This document shows, in pieces, positions 35,191-47,500 of a stretch of 64,000 nucleotides of DNA (position 1 is its first letter; every line of letters starts with the position of its first letter). Origin of the DNA: Patagioenas fasciata (Eukaryota > Chordata > Aves > Columbiformes > Columbidae). The stretch covers positions 48,459,661 through 48,523,660 of the forward strand of contig NC_092522.1 of assembly GCF_037038585.1 (NCBI RefSeq). The letters run 5' to 3'. The notes under the pieces were generated by a model, which worked only from the letters and a program-made list of their open reading frames with translations, was not told the origin of the DNA and ran no database searches. A program made the translations under genes and the position numbers.

Positions 35191-38100
35191 AAATAATGGC
35201 ATGCAGGTAGAGATGCAGTTCTGATGAGCAGCTTAGGAGTCACCCAGCTGCGAGGAATGGTTTGCCTGAAGGGGAGAGGCACAACACTGAGGCTGAAGGC
35301 AGATCTTGGGGCTGGGGTGGGAGGAACAAGGGCCCTGCAGCCTCTGCCAGCCCTTTCGTCTCCTCTTTCCCCACACTCAGGTGCTCTTGTTTCCCAAGCA
35401 GTAGGAGGAAGAGCAAAGTATTTGCCCTGAGCCACAGGGACAGGTTGTGGGGAGCCAGGAGTGGATGGGGTGGTGGATGGAGTGTGCATTGGCTCAGAGG
35501 CTGCCCTGTAGTCATGGCACTGCCTGTGGGTGTGGGTACAGTCCTGCCTCCTCTCCGTATCTTTCCCCTCTTCCTCTGCAGCACCTTGTCAAGAGGATGC
35601 TCTGCAGGGACTGGATCTGTCACTCAGTCAGGGCTGGTAACACAGGCCACAGAGAGCTCTGCTTCATTGCAGACAGACGTATCATCTGGACCTCAGGAGC
35701 CAGCAGGGCTGGTGGCTGCAGCTGGAGAAAGCATGGCTGTGCAGGCGGGGGCAGGCAGACGGGGCTTGCCAGGAAGTGGGTGACGGCAGTTTGGCTGGGC
35801 TGAGGAAAGGGGAGCACAGCTCCCTGTGTTGCAAATTGGAGATCACAGGTTTTCTTCTCAGGGGAAAAGACCGCTTACATGTCAGATCTGGGGGTTGGCA
35901 GCTAGAGGTTGGGGTGCAGAGCATCAGGATAGGCCTGAGCAGGCAGCATATAGAAGGGAGATGAGGAAGGGATGAATACACATAGAAAAGAAAGGGGAAC
36001 ATGAACTAAAAATATAAGAAACCACTGGTACAGAGAAAGTATTTCAGGGCCTTCTATCCTTTCTTTTTATAGCGATAAGGAAAAGCTGACAGACTTTAGA
36101 AATAACAGGCCACATATTCCTGGTGAAGGAACCCATTTCCAGCTACAGCCTAATGAGATGTGTGGATACGACACTGCAGGAGCTCCTGAAGATCAGGTGT
36201 ACTGCAGGATTCAACCAGGGGACAGATTTCTGCAAAGCAGTCAAAGTGGTTCATAAGGAACTTCTGGCCTGTAAAGAAACAAACATTTCCGAAATTCCAA
36301 ATAAAAGCTTACTGTCATGAGATTTTCATCTAAGTTTGCAGACACAAGAGGCTGAGGTTCTTTATAGATACATTCTGAAAGAACATCTGATGTTTGGATG
36401 CTTATGTATATATAGCACCCTCCAGCTGGGGCTTTGCTCTTCTCTGGCAGATCCACTAGGATGAGAAACAGCTTTCACCACTGCAGATATTTGAGGAAAG
36501 CAAACACGATCAGATTCAGCAAGCTGTTTCCTTAGCATGGCATGAACTTTAGCTTTAGAGTTTCTGAGAATTGATCAGTCAGTTTCTTAAAGATAGAAAG
36601 CCCTAGGTAATTAGGAAGATGGCATTATTCAGAAGCCTTTGCTTTTAGTACCCTTTGCTGAACAGTTGGGGCTGGGTAATTATAGTCCCTGGGGGACAGG
36701 TTTCAGTGACTCACAGCCCCCAGTGATGTTTAGGCCTCATTCTTCCAGATGCACTGAGAAGTGAAACTGCACACAGAAGCAGTTTTTGTCTGAATTTGCA
36801 GCAGCAGGGATTTGTGTGTGTGTGTGCGTGCATGTATGTATGCCTGTGGTTTTTGGTTTTTGTTTTTGTTTTTTTTTTCAGGGTTATCAGTTCCAAATAT
36901 AAGAGATAGGTTGTGTGCACAACATTTCCCTTACATCAGCAACAATACCACTTCTGAAGTCCATAGGCAATTAATGTACTGTGATTTTTTAACTCCTTTC
37001 TTACTCTTAAGGACAGAGAAACAGCACTGCTCATCAGCCTCACAAGCTGCTCTGAAAACTCACCTAGGTGAGTGCAAAATCCATTAACATATATGCACCA
37101 TGAGTACAGAATATGAACAAAAGGACAGGCTTTTATTCACCTGTTTAAAAAAAAAGTATTTGCCAAAAATAATAGATGTATGCAATTACGAAAGACTCGT
37201 ATATGAGAAAATCTGAAACTATTTAGCAATAACATCTTTCTCAGCACAGTATGAATGGCTAGAAATAAAGTATTAGTTGATGCTGCTGCTCTGCATTTTA
37301 CTACAAAGAATTTTCATTTGGGGCAGAACCAGCTGCACTTCTTGTTCGAAACAGCACAAGGTATTTCAGTATTTCTGGAATTTTTCACCTACTTTTTCTG
37401 TGAAAGAGCTAGGAGTTTCCACATATTTTCTGTTGAGTTATTTGATGTTATCTTTTTTCTTTTTCATTCAATCTGAATTCTGAATTTCCTAGATCCCAAA
37501 TGTCTTTATAAGGTATTACTCATCAAGTTATTGATGTGTACATCTAACCTGAATGCCAAACTAATAAGGGGATTGATTGGATTAGCAGCTGTTCATTAAA
37601 CTTTCTCTTCTCATTTTAAACTAACATCTGCATTTTCTTATTTAAGATTTTATAATATCATAAACAGTGCAAAATAATTTCTTACCATGAAGAAGATTTA
37701 AACAGATGGATTACAATCAATTGTGAGCTGCATCTGGAGCCATTTTCAGATTTCTGATTTTAGGCTAAACTATCTCTGATTAAATAGTCATCAAAGTGAT
37801 AAACAAGGACTCAGATTTGTAAAACAAAGGCCAAAAATGCCTCAGAAATGAAGTCTGTGGAGAGGTGGAAATTTGCTTGCTCACAGGCTTTCTTTATGTA
37901 CAGGCATGTCATGGGGGTGCATCAGGCAGAGGTAGTTTTGATCAAACAGGCTTAAGCCCTGGGAAAAATCTAGCCACATGAATGAACTATATTAGTTTTA
38001 GTAAAGCAACTGGCTGCAAGGGCAGTATTGTGCTGTGTGAATGCACCTCAAAGATGCATTCTGAGACAACATGGAGATGGGGAAGGTGAAGCTTAGTATT

Positions 38101-38989
38101 TTGAGGGAATGACAAATTCAATCTATGAGTCCTTATGGTGAAATAATCTTTCAGCAATTAAGGTGAAACACAGCTGGCACACATCCAGCCTTACACAGGT
38201 GCCAACACTTCAGTCCTGACATGGGGACCATATGCAGGTTTCTCTCTGTCTGTGGTCTCCCTGCTTCACACAGGCAGCTTACTTTCCCTGCACTGCAGAG
38301 CACAAACTCTTTCCACCCACAACAGTTTTGTCATATTAATGGCCACCAGTACCATCCAGTCAAACAACTTGATTCCCCCATGTAACACCTCCTGAGCATG
38401 TAGCACAGGAATGATGTATTATAGAAAGCTGCTGATGAGCACAGGGACTTGCATATGCTCAGCTTCCCACAATACCATTTTTCTCTGCATCCATTTATCC
38501 CTTAATTAGTGTGATGTCATATGAAAGCCCATACTCTCCCACATTTTCTCTCCTCATTGAAGATATTCACACTGCATTGAAGTCCTTCTTACAATCACAT
38601 CACAGAAATGCTGGTTTGCATTTGCTCTACTTGGATGGTAAAAGGGCAAACAAGGGATGCTGGTTTGAAGCCAAGGCAGCAAAAGAGCAGGAATGGATCC
38701 TGTAGCTCACAGCCAAAGCCAGACCAGATACTGTGACATGCTGTGGGGTAGGAGCAAAACTGTGCCCTTTTTGGCTTTGTCCTGCTAGCCAGAAGGTGTG
38801 TGTGGGCTCATGCTGTCATGGAGGGTGGTGGTGTTCAGCCAAAACAGGCCTTGAGTGTCAGTGACCCACAGCCACCTCATGTGTAAAATAAAGCTCATTT
38901 TGTCAAAACTTCCCCATGCAGACAAGGCAGGAGAGGAGGCAAGCAATGAGGTAAGGGGGAAGCGGGGAGAGAAAGAAGAAGGACAGTCC
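35191..38989. other. Non-coding stretch, no gene seen; G/C-richer patch at about 35220-35960
   Basis: The 35220-35960 patch is richer in G and C than its surroundings and therefore carries several overlapping open frames (up to 173 codons, plus, 35262-35783). CpG is not enriched, so it is not a CpG island, and no protein domain is visible. The rest is ordinary AT-rich DNA with a TG microsatellite at 36811-36842. Confidence 0.55.
36811..36842. repeat. (TG)n microsatellite with ATGT extension
   Basis: GT/TG dinucleotide units grade into CATGTATGTATG. It is mostly alternating purine-pyrimidine. Confidence 0.9.
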
Positions 38990-39023
38990 GGGGGGGGGTG
39001 GGGGGGCGGGGCGGGGAAGGCGG
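38990..39023 (+). repeat. Long G-tract, strong G-quadruplex candidate
   Basis: On the plus strand the order is nine G, T, seven G, C, four G, C, four G, AA, GG, C, GG. Four runs of at least four G with single-base loops are the textbook arrangement for a very stable intramolecular quadruplex. It sits in a wider purine-rich (G/A) tract beginning near 38930. Such tracts are prone to sequencing dropout in bird assemblies. Confidence 0.9.
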
Positions 39024-41149
39024 AAACTGAGTAATCATCCAGGATACACAGCAGGAAGAGAGAGACAGTCTCAAAAGTAGAGTCCCACCAGGTTTGCCTG
39101 GTGTCTTAGCTGACATCTGAACCCACAGCTGCATCCTCTCTCCCCTAAGCAGAAGAGACCAGTTCCACCTCTATGCCAGCACTCTTCCCTAGGCCAGGAA
39201 AAAAAGAAGGATTGTTTAGCTGAAAGGCCCTACATGAGTTTGTTAGCTGCTCTGGTTACCATGAGGCATGAAGGCAAGTGCTCAAGCTGGCTCTTATTCC
39301 AGGGAAGCTCCCACTGCTGAGATGACCCATGACATGAGGAGTAAGCTTTGAGGAAGCCCAGTGGATCTCCCTGATGAGTAATTTTGTTTATTTGTTTGTA
39401 CAGTTGCTGGCAAACACTTTAAAACCTCAGTGCAGGACCCCTGGTTACTGCACTGTCTGGTTTAAGAGACTTATGGACTTGCATGTAAATTTGGTTGTTT
39501 GCTTCTGGTTTTCAGTAAAGATCCTTTCAGCTAATCCCACATCTACAACAAACCACCAGTACTAGACCAGTGAAAGTTAAGCTCCTAACTATATTGTACA
39601 TCTTGTTGGGAATATATTGCCCCCCAGGAATTTAACATCAAATTACAGAATATTAATGCTGAAATGCAGGAGTTTTCCTCTGAACAATTATTCCAAGTCT
39701 CACCTGACTCCTCCTGAGAGTGTCTGAGATCTAAATCACTGAAAAATGTTATCCATCCCACCGCACAGACAGTGTTTCTACTGCCTGTGTTAAAAGACTC
39801 GGCAGTGATGGTCAAAACTGAAGCAGCTGCCTTAGCTTTTTCTCATGGCCCAGTCACCACTAGAAGGTGGAAGAAACTTTCCTGGTATAAACTGCATGCT
39901 AAGCCTAGATGCACTTCACAGGACTAGCACGACTCATATCACTTGTGATGCAATTTATATAGTACTGCTTGTGTGGAAAATAGCTCTAAAAGTGTTGTTA
40001 TTTTTGGTGTTGTCTTTTTGTCAGCAGTGCAGTTTTCAGACAGCTCTTAAACATTCTGGGGGCCATCTTGTGCATGGCTCCCAGAGGCTGAGCAAGACAA
40101 CTTGGTTGCACCCTCAGAAGAAATGGCCACACTGCACAAAAAGCAGATATGTTTAGCTCATTCAGGCAGCACAACAGGCAGGAATGATACCTCTCCAGCC
40201 AAAGTGGGCAATCTTGTTTCACTCATTGGAAAACAGACCAAAAATTTTCCCCACAACACTGGTTCTTCTTTGGGGTATCGAATTGTGGTGTTCACATACT
40301 GTGGTGAACAGTGGTATAAGATCAATAAATACAGTGATTTCAAACTACATGGAGACCGGGATAGTGTTCAAAGGATTTTGAAGGACAAACATCTATATAT
40401 TGAAGGAAGTATTGCGCAAGAAAAACAAGGTGTTTACTGTTACTAAATGGATTCTAACTGTTGTTGCTGTCTTTGCAGCAAATGATGGGAACTGTGAAAT
40501 TAACTTAAAAGGCAGAATTTTCTCTGTATGGATTAAAGCTGCACTATCCCTGTCAACTTCCCTCATCAGCTTTTTGAGAAGGAGTTTCTTGTTAATCAAA
40601 CCCTGGAGGAATGAGTTTCCAAGAACCACATAGCAATTATCTTAAGCATGCTACACTGCATATCCTAGCCCCCAGACACCCCATCTGTGTATCTAAATGC
40701 CATTTTCTGTCCCTCCTGTATAAAACTGCACCTGGACAGGGAGAAGCGTGAGAGGAGGGGTGCTGTTAAAGAGATTTCTTTCAGCCCATCCATATGAGAA
40801 CAGCCTCTGGTGTGGCTGCTGGTGGTGGAGGGGAGGCAGCAGTGAGGCTGGCCTGCAAGCTGCCGGGCTTGCAGAAAGAATTTGATTTTGCAGATGGTGG
40901 TCTTGGCCTCTACCCCTGTCTCTGGTCACCATCCTGGAGCCCCTCAAGGGCACATGCAGAGCACCTGAGGGGCTGCAACCTCTCTGTGGTGTATGCAGGC
41001 ACCTGTGCGAGCTGGCAGCATGGGCAAGGGACAGGCAGAGCAGTGGCCCAGCAGCAGCAATGCCTGGCACCACTGCAAAGGGCAGCAAGGAAGCAGGTGA
41101 AAGCCCCTGGAGAGTCCCCATAGGGCCTGGTTTTCCTCTAGGGCAGCCA
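39024..41149. other. Non-coding stretch, no gene seen; unplaced frame at about 40100-40446
   Basis: No gene called. A plus frame at about 40123-40446 (about 108 codons from its first ATG) has a protein-like composition ('GYRIVVFTYCGEQWYKI' and 'KYSDFKLHGDRDSVQRI') but no family I recognise. The 40790-41149 part is G/C-rich and leads into a CR1 3' end; its origin is unclear. The 239-codon minus-strand frame at 40693-41412 runs antisense through that CR1 and is an artefact of composition. Confidence 0.5.
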
Positions 41150-41506
41150 GGTGAGGGAGGTGATTGTCCCGCTCTGCTCTGCTCTGGTGCGGCCTCACCG
41201 GGAGCACTGTGTGCAGTTCTGGGCAACACAGTGATCAATGACAGAAGCGGAGGGAATGGCAGGAAGATGTGCCAGCAGAGGTTTAGATCAGACATTAGGA
41301 AAAGGTTCTTCACCCAGAGGGCAGTGGAGCACTGGAACAGGCTCCCCAGGGAGGTGTCACAGCTCCAAGCCTGACAGTGTTCAAGAAGAGACTGGACAAT
41401 GCCCTCAAACACAGGGTGTGAACTTTGGGGCTGTCTGATACAGGGGTGGGAAGTGGACTTGATGACCGTTGTGGGTCCCTTCCAACTCAGGACATTCTAT
41501 GATTCC
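41150..41506 (+). mobile_element. CR1 LINE, 3' end with internal deletion
   Basis: The match begins at about 41154 ('agggaggtgattgtccc'). It continues through 'gctctggtgcggcctcac', 'gtgtgcagttctgggc' and, after a break, 'gagggaatggcaggaag', 'aaaaggttcttcacccag', 'actggaacaggctcccc' and 'gtgggtcccttccaactcag'. It ends 'gacattctatgattccc'. These are the diagnostic blocks of an avian CR1 3' region. Between about 41225 and 41231 the sequence jumps from the 'ttctgggc' block directly to the block normally reading 'gtgaccagtgacagaacc'. About 200 bases that usually lie between them are missing. This is a different CR1 lineage from the copy at 19655, judging by the 3' sequence. No functional coding capacity. 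Confidence 0.93.
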
Positions 41507-44500
41507 CTGCCTTACTGCTGTTTGCACAGTGCCCTGCATTTTACTGGAGCACCCATGCCTGCTGATATGCCCTGATATGCCTCCTCAAAGCACAGCCCCA
41601 TCTTCTGCCACTACCAGCTGCTAAGTGAATCTACTGGACCCAAATTCTGCTTCTTTGGAGGGTTCTCCTGTCCCAAGACTACGGGAGCAGGAGCTCCTCC
41701 TATGTGCCTCATGTCCCACAAACATTGCCCTTTCCCTCCTCAAAACCTGCTATTTTTTTTTTTTTCTCCCAAAGTGCTCCTTTATTCTCTTTGCTACTTT
41801 TTATTCACTTACTCTGTGTTTGGAGGAGGAGACAGCGGAATAATACAACTGCATTTGAAAGTCTGTGCAGTGTTATGAACTGGACCCAAGGCGTACAAGA
41901 AATGCTCTGTTCACTTTCCATCATTGCATGAAATAACCACTAACATTTTTAGAAAGTATTTAGTACTTCCCATTTTAGTATTTTAGCCTGGTACAAAGAC
42001 CTTTAGCACCACTTAATTAGAAAAAAAGTGAATCAATCTCTGCAGGAACCATCTTTCTCTGCCTTGTTCCTCCTATTTCCTTAAGTTTCTACACCATAAA
42101 ATAATCTCCCTTGCTATTCTTCATATTCCACACATCAATTCCTCTCCACAAGGCGTCAGACAGAAGAAAGTACTCTGAATGCTAAGATTCAAACTTAAGT
42201 GCTCTCTTGAGCATAGAAAAGATTGCCATTCTTCTTTTTGCTGTATGGAGTTGTAGTTAAATGTGATTGTGCATATGTATTTCTTGTGTTCCTGTTAAGC
42301 AAAACTTCAGCAGAAAAGTTTTGCTCTTTTTGTCAATTTTCAAGTCTATTCCAGCATTTAAATTGATGAAAAACCTGATTTGATTTTACTGACTTTACTT
42401 GAGATCAAGATTATTAACACCTTGAACTCTTTCAGCTCTTCAGGGATGAAAGGAGTTTTCATTTACCTTGGCTTCAATCCAGTCTACTGAAGAATGATTT
42501 TTTTTTTTTTTTTAAAATCTTGCTGCTTCTCTGTTCTGGGTCTTGTTATAACTCTTGTGGTCCAGATCACAGGGTACCACAAAATTCCTTCACCTTTTCC
42601 AATGCTGTCGGTCACTCACCATTATTGCTTTTCTGTGCAGACTCCCACAGATTCTGGTATTTACTGTAAAAGTACCTTATTAGATGTTGTGCACATAAAG
42701 CACTGTACACACCAGCAGCATGCACATCAGCAGATAGGTCTGACCACTAACTTGATAAAACCCTCCAAATGGACACTGCGTAATATTTAAATAAAACTGT
42801 GCTGCAGTAGAGCAGTTCCAGCAAGAGACAGCTGTCTTTTGGCCTTGTACCTGTATGTGCTTGTATACATCACCAGCTCCAGCTGCTGCAGTGAGTAGCG
42901 ATAAAAGATTTATTTTGAGACAGTACATTACCTTGAATAGCATCACAGTCCTGCATACCAGTGACAAATGAATAATGGAAGTACTTTTTCTGCCAATAGC
43001 CTTTATATTTTCTATTGCAGCTCCTACCAACAAGCTTCCAAACTACTGTTTGTGTATCTAGGGCATGAATTTACATAGAATATGAATAGATATTATTTAC
43101 TATGGTTTGTTTTGCAAATGCAATATATTTTTATACTTTTATTTCTTAAACTGTGTTTCTCAGAAACCAGAAAGAAGCAAGCAGTCTTTCCTTTGATTTT
43201 TAAACTGATGAATGCAAAGTGGCAAAGCTGATCAGTACTATAACTCTGCAGTAAATCTTCTTTTGAGTTTAGAACTTAATATCCTTATACTAGTGGTCTG
43301 TCCCTTTTGTATGCAAACCGGCAGCTAACTTGCACTCAAGAAGCAAGTAACTGCTGTTTCAGAGAGGCTTTATTTACAGTTTTGTGCTGGTAAACTTTTG
43401 TATCAATCCTTTGTCACCCAGCCCATGCATTGAATGAAGGTCAAAAGGTAAACGAATGTTTAATTGAAGACTAAACATAGATATTCTGGGGTGCTGTAGG
43501 AGTTAACCCCACCACTGCCACTGACCAGTGTCTGTGCAGTATCTGCACTGTCTGCCACATAACCTGTCTGTGGCTGTATGATGGAGACTGGGGCCACAGC
43601 CCTTCCTGAGACCTGGATCATAAGGTGGAGGTAGAAGGGAACAGATTAAGACCAGCTAAACCTTGATCTATTTCCCCTCTTTTTCTGAAGAGATTTATGC
43701 CTTGGAGGAAAGAAGGGACATGCGGTCCTTACTTGAGGGGATGGACCTTGGCAAGACCAAAGAACAGGTTTGGGAAGCCACTGTGTGCCTATGCCCCATC
43801 CTGTGCAATCTGCACAAAAACTGCCTGCACTTCAGTCCTTGATAATTGAGACAGACAGAGACAGGATTTTTAGGAATGAGTCTGACATATCACATTCCCT
43901 TGGCGATGGCTAGTGCCAAGTCACATTGACTTCCACAGTTTCCCTCCCAGTCTGGACCTTACCCCAAGGTTATCTCAAGGTTGAAAGGGACCATGCTTCT
44001 CACTTTCGATAGCCTGAATAGCTGATCTCTGTTCATGTTTGTTTGTGAAATGACTTCCTCCCTGGTTGTAGCTGTCCTTGTGGAAGGTTTCCCTATTTAT
44101 TTTCATTGAAAAATATTGGCTGAAAGTCACCATATTGTTTGGGGTCCTGCATTTATTGCTAGCTATCAGTTTGTGTTGTATATCCCTTGAAGAGTTTATC
44201 TCTGCCTTCCAAACCTGCAACTCTGTCTGCTTCCTTCTCCTGGACCATCAGCTTCTAGTTTTTGGTCCATTTCAATCACTCTCTGTCTCTTTCCCAAATG
44301 TCCACTCTGGGGCCTCAGCATTTTCAGTCTTCTAACCAAATCCCAAAACAGACCAGAAGCAGCTCCACAGGAGAGAGGCCACAGGCCACCCCACGGGGAC
44401 GGAGTGGGCAAGTGGCTGTCACTGAACAGAAATCTTACCCTGCATCATCCGGTTGTGCTACAGCCTGGTGAAAATTCATGTTAAAATCTGATCCTAACCA

Positions 44501-47500
44501 AGGCTGTCTGCAGCACACAATTCTTGACTCCTTTCAAAAGCTTTCATGACACATTTCTTCATTACTGAGAGAGCTGTTAGGTCAGAGGATCATAGGATGT
44601 CTGCTTTACTTGCCTAAATCTTCAGAGCTTTCCAGGCTGCTGTGCAGCTGTATTATCTGACTCACATTCCCTAGCTTTTTTTTTCTGTATGAATTTTGAC
44701 TGCACATAAAACAGCACACTATTTAAAAGACAAACATTGATGAAAAAAGAAATCAGAACATCAGTGGAGCTGATTGTGCTGCACATTGATTTCAAAATCA
44801 AATTTTACAGGACAGCAGATTTGTCCCAGTATCTTACTCCAATTGGACTTCCAGTTACAGTGAGCACTGTCAGCTGAAAAGAAATGTGTTAACAGTTCAG
44901 TAAATGCTGAATCACAGTGGACACCTTATAACTAGTCTGTCTCACTCCAACATACATAAATTGGCTGTTGTCATTTTCCCTGCAGTGATGGGTGACATAA
45001 TGCACGAACATCAAGACACAACTGCAAGAAAGTCCAGCTGAGAAGAACACAATCTTAGTAAGCGTTAGGTTTGAGGAGGAATTTATAAAACTACTGCTGC
45101 AAATTCATTCATGATCTTCATTCAGTCATTGCACACAGAGAAGAGCAAGTCACTGAGTATAGCAATGCTTCAGCCTCCACAGCCACTCCTGAAGGCAGAG
45201 AACAGCCCAGTCTGCAGGCTAGTGGTACGTGTTAGTCAGCAGGTGCCTTCATATTTGAACTATGGATCTATGCCGCCCTTTTAACAGCAAAAGAGAGGAA
45301 TAGTAATTGAAAATGAAAAATGCTGTATGCATTTTAACCTGTTCCAAAGACCTCAGCCCAACTGCAGATGGCTAAACAAACCAGCATATTTGCTGCATAA
45401 ATAAGCTCAATAAGTAGTGCCATCCAGAGCAAAGGAGTGATGCTTTATACCTGCCTCAGACCTTCAACACTGCCATCATCTTAGGATTTCCATTTGTAGA
45501 CAACTAAGGCACAGAGCAACTAAGTACCAAGAACTGTAGTTTGAGCTGAGGCAAGTTTCAGCCCAAAAGCTAGCGCTGGAAAGAAGAGGAGCAGAGTTCA
45601 TGTTCAGACTATTTTCCTGAGGTCTCTGATCTAAACTCTGACCCCACTCACTGGCAACAGAGAGAAGTTAATGTTTGAATGTCTCTGCTGTGCAAAAGTC
45701 AAGGCAAAGTGCTTTTCCTCCTGTGAAGAGCTAAATATATTCCTGACTGGGAAATACTCATCCTGACCTACAGGTAACTGCCAGGCCCATGTGGTTTCTT
45801 TCCCTGCCCACTGCCTCCTCTTACCCTGCCAGACGCAGGGGGGACCTTACTTAGTGCAAAATGCCAGGGACTGCTAGAAGAGGGTTGATAACAATGTTGT
45901 GATGCCTGATAACAGGGCTGCTCACAGACCTCTGGAGAAGGGAACCTACTCCTTTGCCAGGACTCAGCTGGTATGTGTGGGCAGCCAGGCCTGGGCAGTC
46001 ACTCCCTGGCCTGGCCATCAGGTCCCATAGGGCAGCGGGGTAGGTAACATGGACACCCTGGGAGTTGGGACAGCCTGTGACATGTTCTGGAGAGGACAAG
46101 GGAAAGCTCTTTGTACCCTTATCTTTGCACATTTTTTCAGGGATCCAGTCATAAAGCTGCAGATCTCCATATCTGTTAACATATCTGAAGGGAAGAAAAA
46201 GATACATTAAATTCCCATTAAACTGACAAAACAGCAGAGCATCTGTCTCTGCTGAGACCCTGGAACAAAACTTGAAGTTACCTTATCCTCTGTACAAACA
46301 GTAAAACAACAGGCAGGACCCCATCTTCTCTACCCCTGCTTTTATTAGGAGCTGCTGCTGAGAAGCTGGGTTGTGCTGCTGCTGCTGGTTCAGTTCAAGG
46401 CAATGGAGTTCCTCATGAGATCCAGAGTGTTTTTAAAGGCTTAAAATAGGCCACAACTTGTCCAAAAATCTAAATTAAAAATCTTTTTCCAAGGTTTTGG
46501 CCAGCAGCTCCACTTGTCACAGTGGCGGGCTGGAAAGCCAGGCACGCAGCTGTGCACGGCTTCCCATGTCCAGGGCTGGAACATTTTAATTGGGGAAGTG
46601 TGGGGAAAGCTGAAGGGCCAGGAACCCATTAGGAAAGAGGAAGGCTTGAGGATGCTGAGAGAGTTTGGGCTTTGCTTTTAGAGAGGCAGAGTGGTGGACT
46701 GCTGAGCCATCCTGGCCCTGTTGTTAATTGAGGGAAGCATCCCCACAGTATCAGACACTCCAGCATCATTTTACTTGCTGCAGGGATGTCCCCTTCAAAA
46801 TATATATAAATAGAGTGAATGATGTATAATACATGACAAAGCACTTATACACTTAGTTTCTAAGTAGTTATACACTGAGTTTTTTACTTGCTCCTTCCCA
46901 GTGCTGTGCCTATAGCTGAGATCACTATTGGTACCAATTAAGTTTGCATTGAATTTGGCCTGTTTATTGTTCCTATTCTCTCCCAAGTGCCACACTTGAA
47001 CAGACTCTTTCAGGCAAATATTTCAGGCTTCGGTATCATGCCAGCTGACTTCAGCTAGAGGAAGTGGCTGAAAGCAATGTTATGGTAAGGGAGCAATGTA
47101 CACAGACGAACCAAGTTCTGAGCAACTGGTTTTGGTTTGCTCTTAGCTCTGAAGTCAGCTGCTGTGTTTCAGACCTAGCAAAGGTGCTATGTGCCAGAAA
47201 CCTTGTCTAATCTTTTCCAGGCATGCCATTTAGTCTAATAAAAGCCAGCCTGTGGGGGAAAGTCTCAGTGTTACAGAGAGTAGTGAGGCACCCAGCTTCT
47301 ACCACTCCTAAATGCCCCTTTGCTACAGAAGGGTGGCTCTCAGAAAAAAGCTCAGGGGAGGACATGAGCGCAACCCAGGGGCACTTATTTGTGTAGGCAG
47401 CTCTAAATAAACACCCTGTCTTACCCATGTCCTTGTGCTATCATGGTAATACCAAGACTCTCACTCATATTTTTCAGTCATGTCATTCACTTGCCGTTAT

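Noticed and set aside
35262..35783. 173-codon plus frame
   Set aside because: Lies in a G/C-richer patch with several equally open overlapping frames. The peptide is low-information (Gly/Ser/Ala-rich).
40693..41412. 239-codon minus-strand open frame, the longest in the window
   Set aside because: It runs antisense through a G/C-rich block and a CR1 3' end. Its Pro/Ser/Leu/Ala-rich composition reflects base content and it shows no domain.
43979..44010. 'ggttgaaagggaccat' as a possible minus-strand CR1 3' end
   Set aside because: The neighbouring CR1 blocks (terminal octamer, and the GATCATCTAGTCC reverse-complement block) are absent.
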